From NCBI GenBank assembly GCA_023238725.1, contig CM041534.1, positions 5,282,449 to 5,346,448 of the forward strand: a stretch of DNA of 64,000 nucleotides, written 5' to 3'. Below the pieces are notes generated by a model that made no database searches, had not been told where the DNA came from, and worked only from the letters and a program-made list of their open reading frames with translations. Within the stretch, counting starts at the first letter, position 1. Each line of letters begins with the position of its first letter. Positions 36,608-47,600 of the stretch are shown in pieces. Source of the stretch: Scortum barcoo. Taxonomy: Eukaryota > Chordata > Actinopteri > Centrarchiformes > Terapontidae. Made by a program: the position numbers and the translations under genes.

Positions 36608-39485
36608 GAACTTGTTGCATCCCCACTATCACGCTGCTACACAGGAGCCAGAATGGACAAGCCTCTCATTGGCTATCGCTCTCATGTCTTCCACATAATT
36701 CCACACCAGCAATGCCTTCACTCAGACGCTTCCCCAGCTTCCCCCCCCAGGATTCAAAGCTCACATGCTGAAATGCTCTTTCAGCTGAGTTAGATTGAGT
36801 TAGTTCTGTTATTACTGAGTGAAATGATTGTGGTTAAATGATGCTAAAATTTTAGAATAATGCTGGACCTTTCATAACATGGTATATCAAAATATACTGA
36901 GTGATTTCAATGTTTGGGAGTTGCTGGGGAAACAGCTAAGTCACCACAAAGGGGAAAAAGTGTTTTCTGTGTTTCTCCTTGTCAGTTATAGGAAGAATAC
37001 TCATAACCAACATGATATCACAAGTTTCCATGCTCCTTAGTGACAACCAACGAATGATCCTTGCTTATGGGTGTTGAGCCCTCATGAAGTGAGACTCAAT
37101 CTCCGCATTGCTCACTATTACAAAATAACTTGATTTATCTTAGAGGTACTTACTTTCACTCGCGTGATCTTCGTCTTCCTTCGCTGAGTCCAGCCTCAGC
37201 TGAAAGAAGCCTTTCTCTCCAGCCTACCTCAGCTCAGATTTCTTAACATGCCTCACACATGGGGTCTTTAAAGGTACTGCTGTAGTGATTTTGTATTTCG
37301 TCACAACCATGTAGCTCCCACAAACTCGTCAATAAGTTAGGCCTGTCCCAAATAGAGAGAATGGTTGATGTTCAGCCCCTCAAACAACGAGCATTCACTG
37401 AGGTTGCTGAGCCTTGCATGGGCCTTGTTTTCATTATTTCAATAATGGCAGCTGTTTTCAACATGTTTGTTTGTGTTTTGGATCATTTTCTGTTTCTTTT
37501 TTTTATTTTGTAGTTTGTTTTTTTTTTTTTTTCACTTTTCAGAAAGAACCGGTTTGACTGAATTATGTCGTTGTCATTACAAGCTAGCGTCTTGTTCTAG
37601 TCATTTCTCTTGCCAGTGGTTACTTCACATTTGACCTCAGTGCTTTTAAAACCCCCTGATCATCAGAAGGATGACAACCATACCCTCTGCTCCTTTTATG
37701 CCTAATTCATGACAATGTTGTATATACCCTCCCCTTGTTCTCCAGCAACAGAAGCTCTAGAAAAACTTTCTACATTGCAGCCATAGAAAGCGGATAGTGA
37801 CTATTTGATAATGTAACTGGAGTAAAGCCAAGCTAGGTAGGCCTTACAGTCCCGAGCATCAGCTCAATCTGTTGCTGCAGCACCAGTTTAATAAAACCTT
37901 AGTGTGCTTTTCCCATGATTTCAAACTGTAATGGGCAGAGCCTGAGAGGGATCTCAGGAACAATCAAACACTGGATAAATAGGAAGAATTCATCTTAGTT
38001 ACAGTAATAATACCCAGGTCACTGAGAAATCCTTTGTCGTGGTGAATGTGCATTGCCCTGCTTTGAAGCTTACAGCACTTGAAGGAAGATCCACCTTAAA
38101 ACAGAAACTGAATACATCATTTTAAAGATAGTTTTCATTCAGATAAATATGACAGAACATTGGTTTAAATCTGCTACCTGCTATTCCCTCTTCTCCAATC
38201 TAGACACTCTTGCAGACCGACAGACAGAAAACGTGTTTGTATCTGAGGAAAATGACTCTGAACTCTTAAACTGTGTAGATAAAAGTCGACCTCATTGTGC
38301 CATCAAAGCTCTCCTCGTTTCAGCTTAACCACGGACTTCTTCATGCTCACATGTATTAGACTAAGTCATCTGAGATCAGAGGAAGAGGAATTCTGTGAAA
38401 GTGTGGACTTTCCTTTAAAGTGAAAATGTGAAAGGATTTTTCACAGCAGTCGGACTTCAGATACAGTTAAGCTTAGTACAACCAGCACACAAAGAGCTCG
38501 TGGGTATTCCAATGTAACCAGTAGCACTTAGTAAAGCCTCACATGTGCCTTGTTCATTCAAACTGTTGATAATCCTAAATCAGGAACTTCCCAACACACT
38601 AAGCTCTTACCTGTCTGACCAAAGAGGCAAAATCTTGAACACAGTGAACATATAACATAGTATGTGTTGTGCCTTTTTTTTCCTGCTTCAACCCTTTCAT
38701 TAAGTCTCAGAATTAAATGTGCTTTCAGTGACAAGAGATAACATGCCAGAGTTGAAGTAGAAATCATTTTGAACTCAATATTTTGGACAATCAAGCAGAA
38801 ACTGTAGTCCCTTGTGCTAATACCTCACTTTGAATGTGTCAATGCAGCTTAAATATCCAGATTAAATATCAGGGTCTGTTAGTTTTCATGCCCAAACGGT
38901 CTTTGAGACTGAGATGGAAATGACTGAATTACAAACAGCACTTTGGCTTAAACAGATTTTATATTTTAAAAAACAAAAATATAAAACCCATTGTATTAAT
39001 TTAAACAAGCCCAACACCATGAGAACATGAAAAAAAAAAGCATATAGTGATTCCGCAGATTATCTGATCATCATCCTGTTCAAGATCTTTCTCTTTGTGT
39101 TGTTTAAGTGTTTGTTTTGTTACGTCTTGCAAGAATAATGAGCTGAAACTGCCTTTTCTATGAGTAAAAATCCCTCCAGAACTTTAAGGGATATGTCAGT
39201 ATATTTTCGATACTTTGTGTACAAAAAGAGAACAACAAAAACAGAAATGAAATAGTGTTGTATTTTATATATAATAGAACATTTCAATATAGTGACATGT
39301 CACTGATATATTTATTTACTAATATATTTATCCATTTTGTCCAGGTTTGAAAGAGTGGTTCCTGTATAGACTGAATGTTTCTATATGGAAACTGACCAGT
39401 GCCATCACAGATGTATCAACCTGTCTTCATTCCAATTATATGCAAATAAATTATTTTGAAATAAAACGTCCGTGCTGAATACCTT
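36608..39485 (+). other. rnf43 3' UTR (approximate)
   Basis: AT-rich sequence of about 2.9 kb without coding content follows the rnf43 stop. An earlier AATAAA lies near 37891 in tttaataaaacc and the last pair is at 39445-39465, so alternative polyadenylation is possible. The exact end is inferred from those signals only. Confidence 0.55.
39445..39465 (+). other. Pair of AATAAA polyadenylation signals for rnf43
   Basis: AATAAA occurs at 39445-39450 and again at 39460-39465. They are followed within 30 bases by a T-rich stretch (cctttttttt near 39481), the usual arrangement of a cleavage site between hexamer and U-rich element. They are the last such pair before the intergenic region on this strand. 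Confidence 0.55.
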
Positions 39486-40815
39486 TTTTTTCTGCCGGTC
39501 CAAAGAAAGTCCCACAGTGTTAAATGAGTTGTGACTGCATGCTAGTGATGTTAAATTCACCTAAAGTTACCCCGCATAGTTTAAAAATCAGCTTCATTTG
39601 AACTGTTCAAGAGAACTTGGTCGTTAAAATATACATCAGGAAACATCCAACAGATTTCTCTAAAAACAAGGGAACACAATGGGCATTAAACATTTTTCTG
39701 ATTTGAAATGTTACTGTTAGAAATCAGATACCTACAGCTAAAAAAAATAGTCAAAACTTGAATTTACAATATAACCCTCAGAGGATGTTCTATTGAAGAA
39801 AGGGGAAAAGACAGTATGTAATACACTACTCAATGCACAATCCAAATATTAACTGTTAAGTTAGGATAATTGAAATAAGAATGTGAAGCTGATAAAAGAT
39901 GTGTGTCACAAAAGTACTCATATATAAAGAGCATTAGCACTAACAAAAATGCATGACGTGTATACAATACAAACAGAGGACACAAATATATTTTACTGGA
40001 GATAAAGTTTGATTCAAGTTCCCCCAGTCTGTGTGTGAATTACAGCTTTCAAGAATCTTGTCTGAACAAATGAGAACAAAAAAACTGATTGTAATCCAAT
40101 TGTCCTGCTTGTAATTTGTATGTGTGTATCTTATGTATGTGACTGTGTCCATGCCTCATGTTCAGTCAATGACTTACACATGCATGAATCATGAAATAGC
40201 TTCTTTCAGTTAGAGAGGTTGCAACCAGAGCCCTGTGGTGGAAGACATGAAATCTGATAAACATAATTATGCAGGGGGAAAAAAAGGATTCCTCTTAGCA
40301 CCAACATGGGTGAAGTGTTTTGAAAGTGTTTTGAAAGCAAGCATGTACACTGTGAGTTTCCTCACCCACAATGCTTTTTTTGTCATATTTGCAGCACACA
40401 GCAAAAAGCATGTGCAAAAGGTGGGTGGGACTTTTCTTATTTATTTATCCATTTTAACATTTGACAGCAGTGAAAATACCCTAAACGTCATTCTTTTAGC
40501 CTGAAATTTGATGACTTTTCCTAAAGTGATCCAAAATACACAAAAATGAAAAGATTTTAAAATGTCATACTTTTGTACAGGTGCTGCTGCTACAAATTTT
40601 TGTACACTGAAGCTGTTTCGGGTCAAATTTGATCCCGTACCTACTTGAGATCGGATTTTAGATCTACCAGTGTGGGCCAAATCAAGGAAAATGATGGTTT
40701 TAAGGAATCTGTGAAACTGTGCAGGCCATGTTTTTGTGTGTTTTTAATAGGACAGTAGTGACAGAGTTCAAGGGGGACCTTGACACCATCACGAGACCTG
40801 CAGTTATGAAATCAT

Positions 40816-40856
40816 GAACATGGGCGAATGTGTTCCCATCACATTCGCCCATGTTC
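40816..40856. repeat. Perfect 17-bp hairpin with 7-base loop
   Basis: GAACATGGGCGAATGTG (40816-40832) and its exact reverse complement (40840-40856) flank TTCCCAT. It lies inside the piggyBac-like remnant and is probably part of it. Confidence 0.85.
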
Positions 40857-41149
40857 CCATGCAGAGACAGACACCTGCTGGTCTTTGAAGCAGCACGGGG
40901 CAATCTCAAAACAGTGAAATAATAAAACAGCAGATGAGTGATCATATATGGTGCACAAAGGGAATGGAAATCATCCAGAGGTCAGAGGGCGCCTTGACAC
41001 AGAATCAAGATCTGCACCTGCAAACACATGCAATATAATGAAATAATCTATAAAGTAACTAATTTGAATCAATTTGGGTTGGGAGGGTGTTGGTGGGGTT
41101 TTCATAACATTATAAAGGTACCTGAGCTGCCGTTTCAGTGACTGACATC

Positions 41150-41716
41150 ATGGCAGCAAGACTTGGTGTGCAACAGGCCCTTGATCTGATCTTCCAAGAT
41201 GAGGAGGTTGATAGTGATTTGGAGGAGGATGTGTCAGGAAGACAATGTGGAAGAAAGCGCTTATTACAGCCCCTCTGATGAAGATGACTCTGATGGAGAG
41301 GAGCAGGCAGCAAGGCAGACGTTTATGTCGAAAAAACAGTGCTATATCTGTTGGTCCTTCCACATCAAGTTTCATGCAGCTTTAAATGACTCCAGGACCC
41401 ACATGACTGACCATCTCCCATCGATCTGACACTGTCAACGTTCCAGCTCTTCCTCCCTCCAGCCATTGAAAAAATTGTCATTGCAATGACAAACATGGAG
41501 GGGATTCATCGTTATGGTCAAGAATGGAAGACCATGGATGTGACTGACCTACATGCCTACATACATGGGGCTTCTTGTAATACTGGGTGGTGTGTGCACA
41601 GGTCCCGATACCTGACTGCTTCTAGTCGAACCAATATGTCGAACCACCATGTCCCTGGAAATGTTCTGTACCACCATATCGGTTCGGTTAATCGGTTAAA
41701 CATGGTTATATCATAA
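41150..41716 (+). pseudogene. piggyBac-type transposase fragment, frameshifted
   Basis: A start at 41150 gives MAARLGVQQALDLIFQDEE, an acidic N-terminus like piggyBac-derived proteins. A frameshift near 41235 leads into SPSDEDDSDGEEQAARQTF and, after another break near 41440, into FLPPAIEKIVIAMTNMEG and QEWKTMDVTDLHAYI. A further shift leads to GLLVILGG and a segment resembling the EPI-R-TMS motif of the DDE_Tnp_1_7 domain. Only the first third of a transposase is represented and several breaks are present, so it is not functional. Family assignment rests on remembered motifs. Confidence 0.55.
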
Positions 41717-42279
41717 ATTCCAACAGTTCCAGAAAGTTAAGCTAAAATATATTTAATTCATTATAGCTTTTATGTTTTTATGTCTTATGTAAGACAGGAC
41801 ATGATACTGTGTAATAGTAGATGTTTTTCCTCTAAAAATGATAATACTCTCTCCCTGCTCTCTGAAATATTTATTAATGATTAATCATACATTTAATGAT
41901 ACACAGGCTATTTAGACATTCTAAATAGATCTGTACTTTAAAATTTGGTATAGACATTAACTATGAGGGAATTATTGGTCCGGGTCATACTGTGAAGGTA
42001 TAAAATATGAACAGTATGTAAGGGTTAATGTCAAGGCCAGCATACTATGCTACACAAATCGTCTGAAGAAATTTGATCAATTACTTCTGAACACTGAACA
42101 ATGAATGCAATGGCTGAAAAGTGAAAAATTTGTATTCTCCAGTAACTTTCAGTAAGGATTCAACTAACATGGAGTAGAGTAAATCATTTTCATTTTTATT
42201 TGAAATTAATTTCACATCTTACTTTTCAGTAACACAGATGCAATGGGGATTGATGTATTTAAAACATATGGTAAAGAAG

Positions 42280-42655
42280 AGTTTGGTATATATTGGGAAA
42301 TGCCTTTATTGACTTTCCTGACACAAGAAAATTGATGCAACTCTCATTTCTGTACGCTAAATGCTACAGCCAACAGAGCACAAACACTGGAAACCAGCGC
42401 AAAAAGCTGACCTGTCCAAACACATCGACCTGCCAGCAACCATGCAGTCTATTGCTGTGTTTAGAGGTGCACATGTGGTTACCTTTGGAAAGAGCCAGGC
42501 TAGTTATTCCCCCTGGTTCCAGTCTTTGTGCTAAGCTAAGCCAAACTTGTGCTTGTTGGTGCCAGCTGCATATTTACAGAGTGGTGTCGATCTGCTCATC
42601 CAACTCTCTGCAAGAAAGCAAACGATCCCTAAAGCAGCCCAAACTATGCCTTTGA
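42280..42655. repeat. Fish interspersed repeat copy
   Basis: The stretch containing gagccaggctagttattcc and ctttgtgctaagctaagcc, followed by catatttacagagtggt and ctctctgcaagaaagcaaa, matches my memory of a dispersed non-coding repeat very common in percomorph genomes, often in 3' UTRs. The class is not known to me; probably a non-autonomous DNA element. It lies just beyond the likely ancestral end of hpd. Confidence 0.5.
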
Positions 42656-42712
42656 AAATTTGCACCCCCCGTTTCCCAAACACACACGCCAGACTGCATG
42701 AACACGAGTTTC

Positions 42713-42718
42713 TTTATT
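42713..42718 (-). other. Candidate hpd polyadenylation signal
   Basis: TTTATT on the + strand reads AATAAA on the - strand (context CTAAATAAAGAAAC). Removing the Tc1 insertion would place it about 190 bases past the hpd stop, a normal 3' UTR length, so it may be the original signal. Another AATAAA on this strand lies near 42303 and one lies inside the Tc1 left repeat near 43038. Confidence 0.4.
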
Positions 42719-42872
42719 TAGCCATACAGAGGGCAATCTACAGACAACTCAGAGCGCATCTGATAGCGCTTGCAGCTTGACACATGAAGATATTTGACAC
42801 TCTGTATATGTGTTTGATATACTGTTGTCGTGGAGGGTGTTGTTGATTGCCTCTTAAATGTGCAGCCATATA

Positions 42873-44512
42873 CAGTAGGGCAAAAAAGTATTTAGTCAGC
42901 CACCAACTTGTGCAAGTTCTCCCACTTAAAAAGATGAGAGAGGTCTCCAATTTTCATCATAGGTATACCTCAACTATGAGAGACAAAATGAGAAAAAAAA
43001 ATCCAGAAAATCACATTGTCTGATTTTTAAAGAATTTATTTGCAAATTATGGTGGAAAATAAGTATTTGGTCAATAACAAAAGTTCATCTCAATACTTTG
43101 TTATATACCCTTTGTTGGCAATGACAGAGGTCAAACGTTTTCTGTAAGTCTTCACAAGGTTTTCACACACTGTTGCTGGTATTTTGGCCCATTCCTCCAT
43201 GCAGATCTCCTCTAGAGCAGTGATGTTTTGGGGCTGGGGCTTGTCGCTGGACAAGCAACACGGACTTTCAACTCCCTCCAAAGATTTTCTATGGGGTTGA
43301 GATCTGGAGACTGGCTAGGCCACTCCAGGACCTTGAAATGCTTCTTACGAAGCCACTCCTTCGTTGTTCCCAGGGCGGTGTGTTTGGGATCATTGTCATG
43401 CTGAAAGACCCAGCCACGTTTCATCTTCAATGCCCTTGCTGATGGAAGGAGGTTTTCACTCAAAATCTCACGATACATACATGGCCCCATTCATTCTTTC
43501 CTTTACAAGGATCAGTCGTCCTGGTCCCTTTGCAGAAAAAACAGCCCCAAAGCATGATGTTTCCACCCCCATGCTTCACAGTAGGTATGGTGTTCTTTGG
43601 ATGCAACTCAGCATTCTTTCTCCTCCAAACACAACAACAAGTTGAGTTTTTACCAAAAAGTTCTATTTTGGTTTCATCTGACCATATGACATTCTCCCAA
43701 TCCTCTTCTGGATCATCCAAATGCTCTCTAGCAAACTTCAGACATGGGCCTGGACATGTACTGGCTTAAGCAGGGGGACACGTCTGGCACTGCAGGATTT
43801 GAGTCCCTGGCGGCGTAGTGTGTTACTGATGGTAGCCTTTGTTATTTTGGTCCCAGCTCTCTGCAGGTCATTCACTAGGTCCCCCCGTGTGGTTCTGGGA
43901 CTTTTTGCTCACCGTTCTCGTGATCATTTTGACCCCACGGGGTGAGATCTTGCGTGGAGCCCCAGATCGAGGGAGATTATCAGTGGTCTTGTATGTCTTC
44001 CATTTTCTAATAATTGCTCCCACAGTTGATTTCTTCACACCAAGCTGCTTACCTATTGCAGATTCAGTCTTCCCAGCCTGGTGCAGGTCTACAATTTTGT
44101 TTCTGGTGTCCTTTGACAGCTCTTTGGTCTTGGCCATAGTGGAGTTTGGAGTCTGACTGTTTGAGGTTGTGGACAGGTGTCTTTTATACTGATAATGAGT
44201 TCAAACAGGTGCCATTAATACAGGTAATGAGTGGAGGACATATGGAGCCTCTTAAAGAAGAAGTTACAGGTCTGTGAGAGCCAGAAATCTTGCTTGTTTG
44301 TAGGTGACCAAATACTTATTTTACAGAGGAATTTACCAATTAATTCATTAAAAAATCCTACAATGTGATTTCCTGGATTCTTTCCCCCCCCCCCCCATTC
44401 TGTCTCTCATAGTTGAAGTGTACCTATGATGAAAATTACAGGCCTCTCTCATCTTTTTAAGTGGGAGAACTTGCACAATTGGTGACTGACTAAATACTTT
44501 TTTGCCCCACTG
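42873..44512 (-). mobile_element. Tc1/mariner DNA transposon, 1.64 kb, with TA duplication
   Basis: The ends are inverted repeats of about 200 bases: CAGTAGGGCAAAAAAGTATT from 42873 and the complement of CAGTGGGGCAAAAAAGTATT ending at 44512. The left repeat runs to about 43073 and the right starts at about 44305. TA flanks both sides (42871-42872 and 44513-44514), the Tc1/mariner target duplication. Internal direct-repeat blocks (AAATAAGTATTTGGTCA near the inner ends) fit the IR/DR type. The left and right repeats differ at several positions and the right one has a run of 13 C at 44384, so the copy is not recent. It contains a broken transposase in the same orientation as hpd. Confidence 0.93.
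43090..44137 (-). pseudogene. Tc1-like transposase, frameshifted
   Basis: The reading starts at 44137 with MAKTKELSKDTRNKIVDLHQ, followed by a helix-turn-helix (GKQLGVKKSTVGAIIRKW) and a GRPR-like linker. It is interrupted near 43868, resumes at 43720 (VIWSDETKIELFG, first catalytic Asp near 43677), shifts frame between 43490 and 43460, continues with FQHDNDPKHTA (second Asp near 43396) and SPDLNPIENLW (Glu near 43288), then shifts again near 43281 to the end ITKY-stop at 43090. The total span, about 349 codons, is normal for Tc1 transposases. At least two frame changes and one interruption make it inactive. The spacing between the last Asp and the Glu reads as 35 residues. Confidence 0.9.
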
Positions 44513-44514
44513 TA

Positions 44515-44553
44515 TAACAGTCTAAGCGTGGTTTGGCAGCAGCAGTCAGAGGA
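44515..44553 (-). other. hpd 3' UTR remnant before the Tc1 insertion
   Basis: Only 39 bases separate the hpd stop codon from the TA duplication and Tc1 end. No polyadenylation signal is in this stretch, so the transcript must run into or through the transposon, or end at a signal inside it. Confidence 0.7.
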
Positions 44554-44667
44554 TCAGTAGAAGGCTTTGGCCTGCCCTTCGGGTGTCACCACAGTGAGGT
44601 TGCCCCTGGCGTCTTGGTCCTTCTCAATGGCCTCAAAGAGAGACTTGAAGTTTCCTGCCCCGAAACC
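44554..44667 (-). CDS. hpd: hpd exon 14 (terminal coding)
   Basis: 114 bases including TGA at 44554-44556. It starts GFGAGNFKSLFEAIEKDQ, the C-terminal helix region that closes the active site in the family, and ends AKAFY. The acceptor is ttctccctccag. Confidence 0.95.
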   Translation of the reverse strand, partial: GFGAGNFKSLFEAIEKDQDARGNLTVVTPEGQAKAFY

Positions 44668-47600
44668 CTGGAGGGAGAACAAACACACACAGATGGCTAA
44701 TTACCCAGAGATCTGCCTTCTTCTGTGTCATTTGTTATGGCTCTGGGGATCTTCTCTCAGATGCCGTTCAGGGTGTTAAACACTTTGATCTCGGATCACG
44801 GCAGATAAATATTCTCACAGGGTTAAAACATCCACTGCGCTCTGACAAGGAGCCGCTCGCAAATTAATCATGTAAATATTTCCATAGATAATCAAAAGAT
44901 CAAGTGTTGGTGGTTGCTCTGAGAGTGTCTTTGCTGCGGTTCAGATTCAGTTTCTCACTTTCATGCATTGTATCCACATCTGTAGGCTCAGTGAAATGTT
45001 GCAGAGTGACAAGATGTGCCTGTTCTGACAAGCAGAATGGGGGCTGGGTGTTATAAATTAAGTGCCACAGGGTGCAACCCAATCCTAGATCCCCTTGCTG
45101 TGAAGCAGTGAGCCTTTTAATCTGTATCTGTGATAGATTTACTGAGCTTTTACGAGTGGGGTACTGTTATACTGTTCACACTGGGTGGGAGCTGTAAACA
45201 GGTGTTCAGCTCTGTCTCGGCTTCTTAAAGGTGGTGCAGGTAAGAAACCAGAACCACAGGCCTGTAAATCCCATAAGAAAGACATGACTGCTAAAAGATT
45301 GCCCTCAGCCTACCAGTTATGCCAGCAGTTTGTGTAAATGGTCTCCGGCACTTACAAAGTGGTTGTTCCGCTGAATGACCTCCAAGAAAAGGGTCGGTCT
45401 GTCCTGCACGGGTTTGGTGAAGATTTGAAGGAGGTAGCCCTTGTCGTCAAAATCGACTAAGATTTTCAATTCCTTAAAAGGAAACACAGATAGTTTATAT
45501 TTTAGATCACGAGCAAAAGGCTGTAAATTATTTCAGGCCTGCTGAAATAACACGTCTCCTCACCTGTAAGCGGTTGAGGTCCTCCTTCACCTTGATCTTG
45601 GCGGTTTTGAGTTTCTCCCGCAGGCTGTCATAGTACGTGTCAGGTGCTGAGAGGAACTCCATTCCTCGGGCGCGCAGGTTCACTATCTGTTTTAGGAAAG
45701 GAAACAGGAAATAAAGCGGGATCTGACAACGTGCCTTTACTTGCAGATCCAGGGGGGAGGCCGTTCAAAGATGAAGCTGAAGTCTGTGGGCTAACTTAAT
45801 CAAACGCAGGAGACTCACGGCTCGAATAATGTCTGACGTGTTGAGGGCGATGTGCTGAACACCTGGTCCCCCATTGTAGTCCACATATTCCTGTGAGGAG
45901 CGAGATGCAGAATATATAATGCACTAAGATGGGAAAACAGGAAGTGTTGCAAATTATGAAATCGTAATCCCCCATTTGCACAAATTTGCATCTGGGAAGA
46001 ATTTTGTTCACTTAGCACAAAATTGCAAAACTGTCTAGCTGTTAGGGACCTACAGTGATAAAGCACTGTGAATGAGACAGAAAATAAGACTGAGCTGATA
46101 AAGTCACACCTGGATTTGCGACTTCCGTTTCCCCGTTGCAGGTTCATTGATGGGCATCTTAATGGTCTCCTCATAGTTTGTCACCACTATGGACCTCAGT
46201 GAGCTGTACTGCGTGTGGATCTGCTTGTCGTCTATTGACCAGAACCGATGGAATAGCAGACACTTCTGATACCTGGAGTTTGGAGAAAACAACCAGAGGA
46301 TACCTTATTTGGCACTGTTGGAATACACGTACAAAATCTGGACATTTTATAGACTAGTAACGTTGCACTGCAGCTTTTGAATATCTGCACTAACAATTCA
46401 CCCTGCGACAGGCCGGATTGACCATTAGTGGAGTGTTTACTTGTCCTTTTGCCCTGTGTGTCTGTGCGTCTACGTGCGCTTAAACATGAATCGTACCAGT
46501 CTGAAACTGGCACCATTTCATCATCTGGCTGGTTTCCCACAATGTGATCGATGAAGTTCAAACCTGCTGGTGGACTGCAAAGAGAGAAAAAAATGGATCA
46601 TTTACATGGGTACTTTTCCATAAAGGTTCAACAAAAAGCACTGAGAATACCTGCTGCACACAGGTAAGGTAAAGTACCCATCTTCCCTGTTTTAGTAGGT
46701 TTTCATCTGCAACCAAATTGATCAAAATACATTTATTTATTACTGCGAAAGGACCTTTGTCTGATGAACTGGAAAATCAACAATGATATTCCGGAAACTG
46801 AAATAAAATATCATCCATCACCAACAGTGGTGCTACACACGGTGATCAAATTTTGTGTAAAACTTAATTCTAGACCATGAAACTTACTATCAAGATTTAT
46901 TAAGCAACCCGGTATAACACTTCCTAGTATATAAGGTCAAATTAGACAAATAAAGAAAAGAGAGCCTGATTTTCAAGTTCACTAAAACTGGTGGAAATGC
47001 AGAACAAATGGCTTTTTGTCAGTGTAACCACATGTTCGAGAGCTCAGTTTAATACAAACTTGGCAAAGTTCTTTCCCCAAAAAAACCCCAAATGTATTTT
47101 GGTAAGACTTTGAGAGACTCACAGTGTGGCCAACAGAGGATCCTTAAACAGAGGCTCTTTGTAGCCTGGCAGGAACAGGCCTTTGTAGGGGCCGAGGTAC
47201 TCAATGAGAGTGTGTGTTGTATCTCCATACTGGGGGCAAAAACATGAGCACAACATTACTATTCATTTCAAGTGTCATGTGTGTATTTACATGAGGCTTT
47301 CAAATGTGCGTCAGTCCTCATACCGTTTGAACCACAGCGTACTTGACCCTCCCATGGCTGTCCTGCTCCACCCAGGGCTCCTTGACGATTACAGCTCCTC
47401 GCTCTTTCGCTGTCTGTCAGTGCAGTGGTGTTGGGATCAGATTGGGAAATACAGGAGCATAAGGTGTCTGAGGACGGTTCCTGGAAGCCCTCCAGTGGCT
47501 GAATGCAGAACACCTCCTTATGCATGCTGGGACATGCAGCTTTATGCAGCTCAGATACTGCTACTGTGGATCTCTGTATAAAGTCTGTGCTGACTCTGTA

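Larger units (their letters stand above)
40600..42028 (+). mobile_element. Decayed piggyBac-like element
   Basis: The right boundary reads GTAAGGGTTAA with TTAA at 42025-42028; piggyBac elements insert at TTAA and many end in TTAACCC. The left part has CGGGTCAAATTTGATCCCG at 40619-40637, a GGGTCA..TGACCC-type subterminal palindrome common in such elements. The centre carries a broken transposase reading frame. A 17-bp perfect hairpin lies inside at 40816-40856. The left end is approximate; no clean left TTAA was found. Confidence 0.55.
39486..42712. other. Convergent intergenic region between rnf43 and hpd
   Basis: AT-rich, no gene recognised. The left 1.1 kb shows nothing notable apart from short chance frames. 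A decayed piggyBac-like element occupies about 40.6-42.0 kb, and a fish interspersed repeat occupies about 42.3-42.65 kb. Confidence 0.6.
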
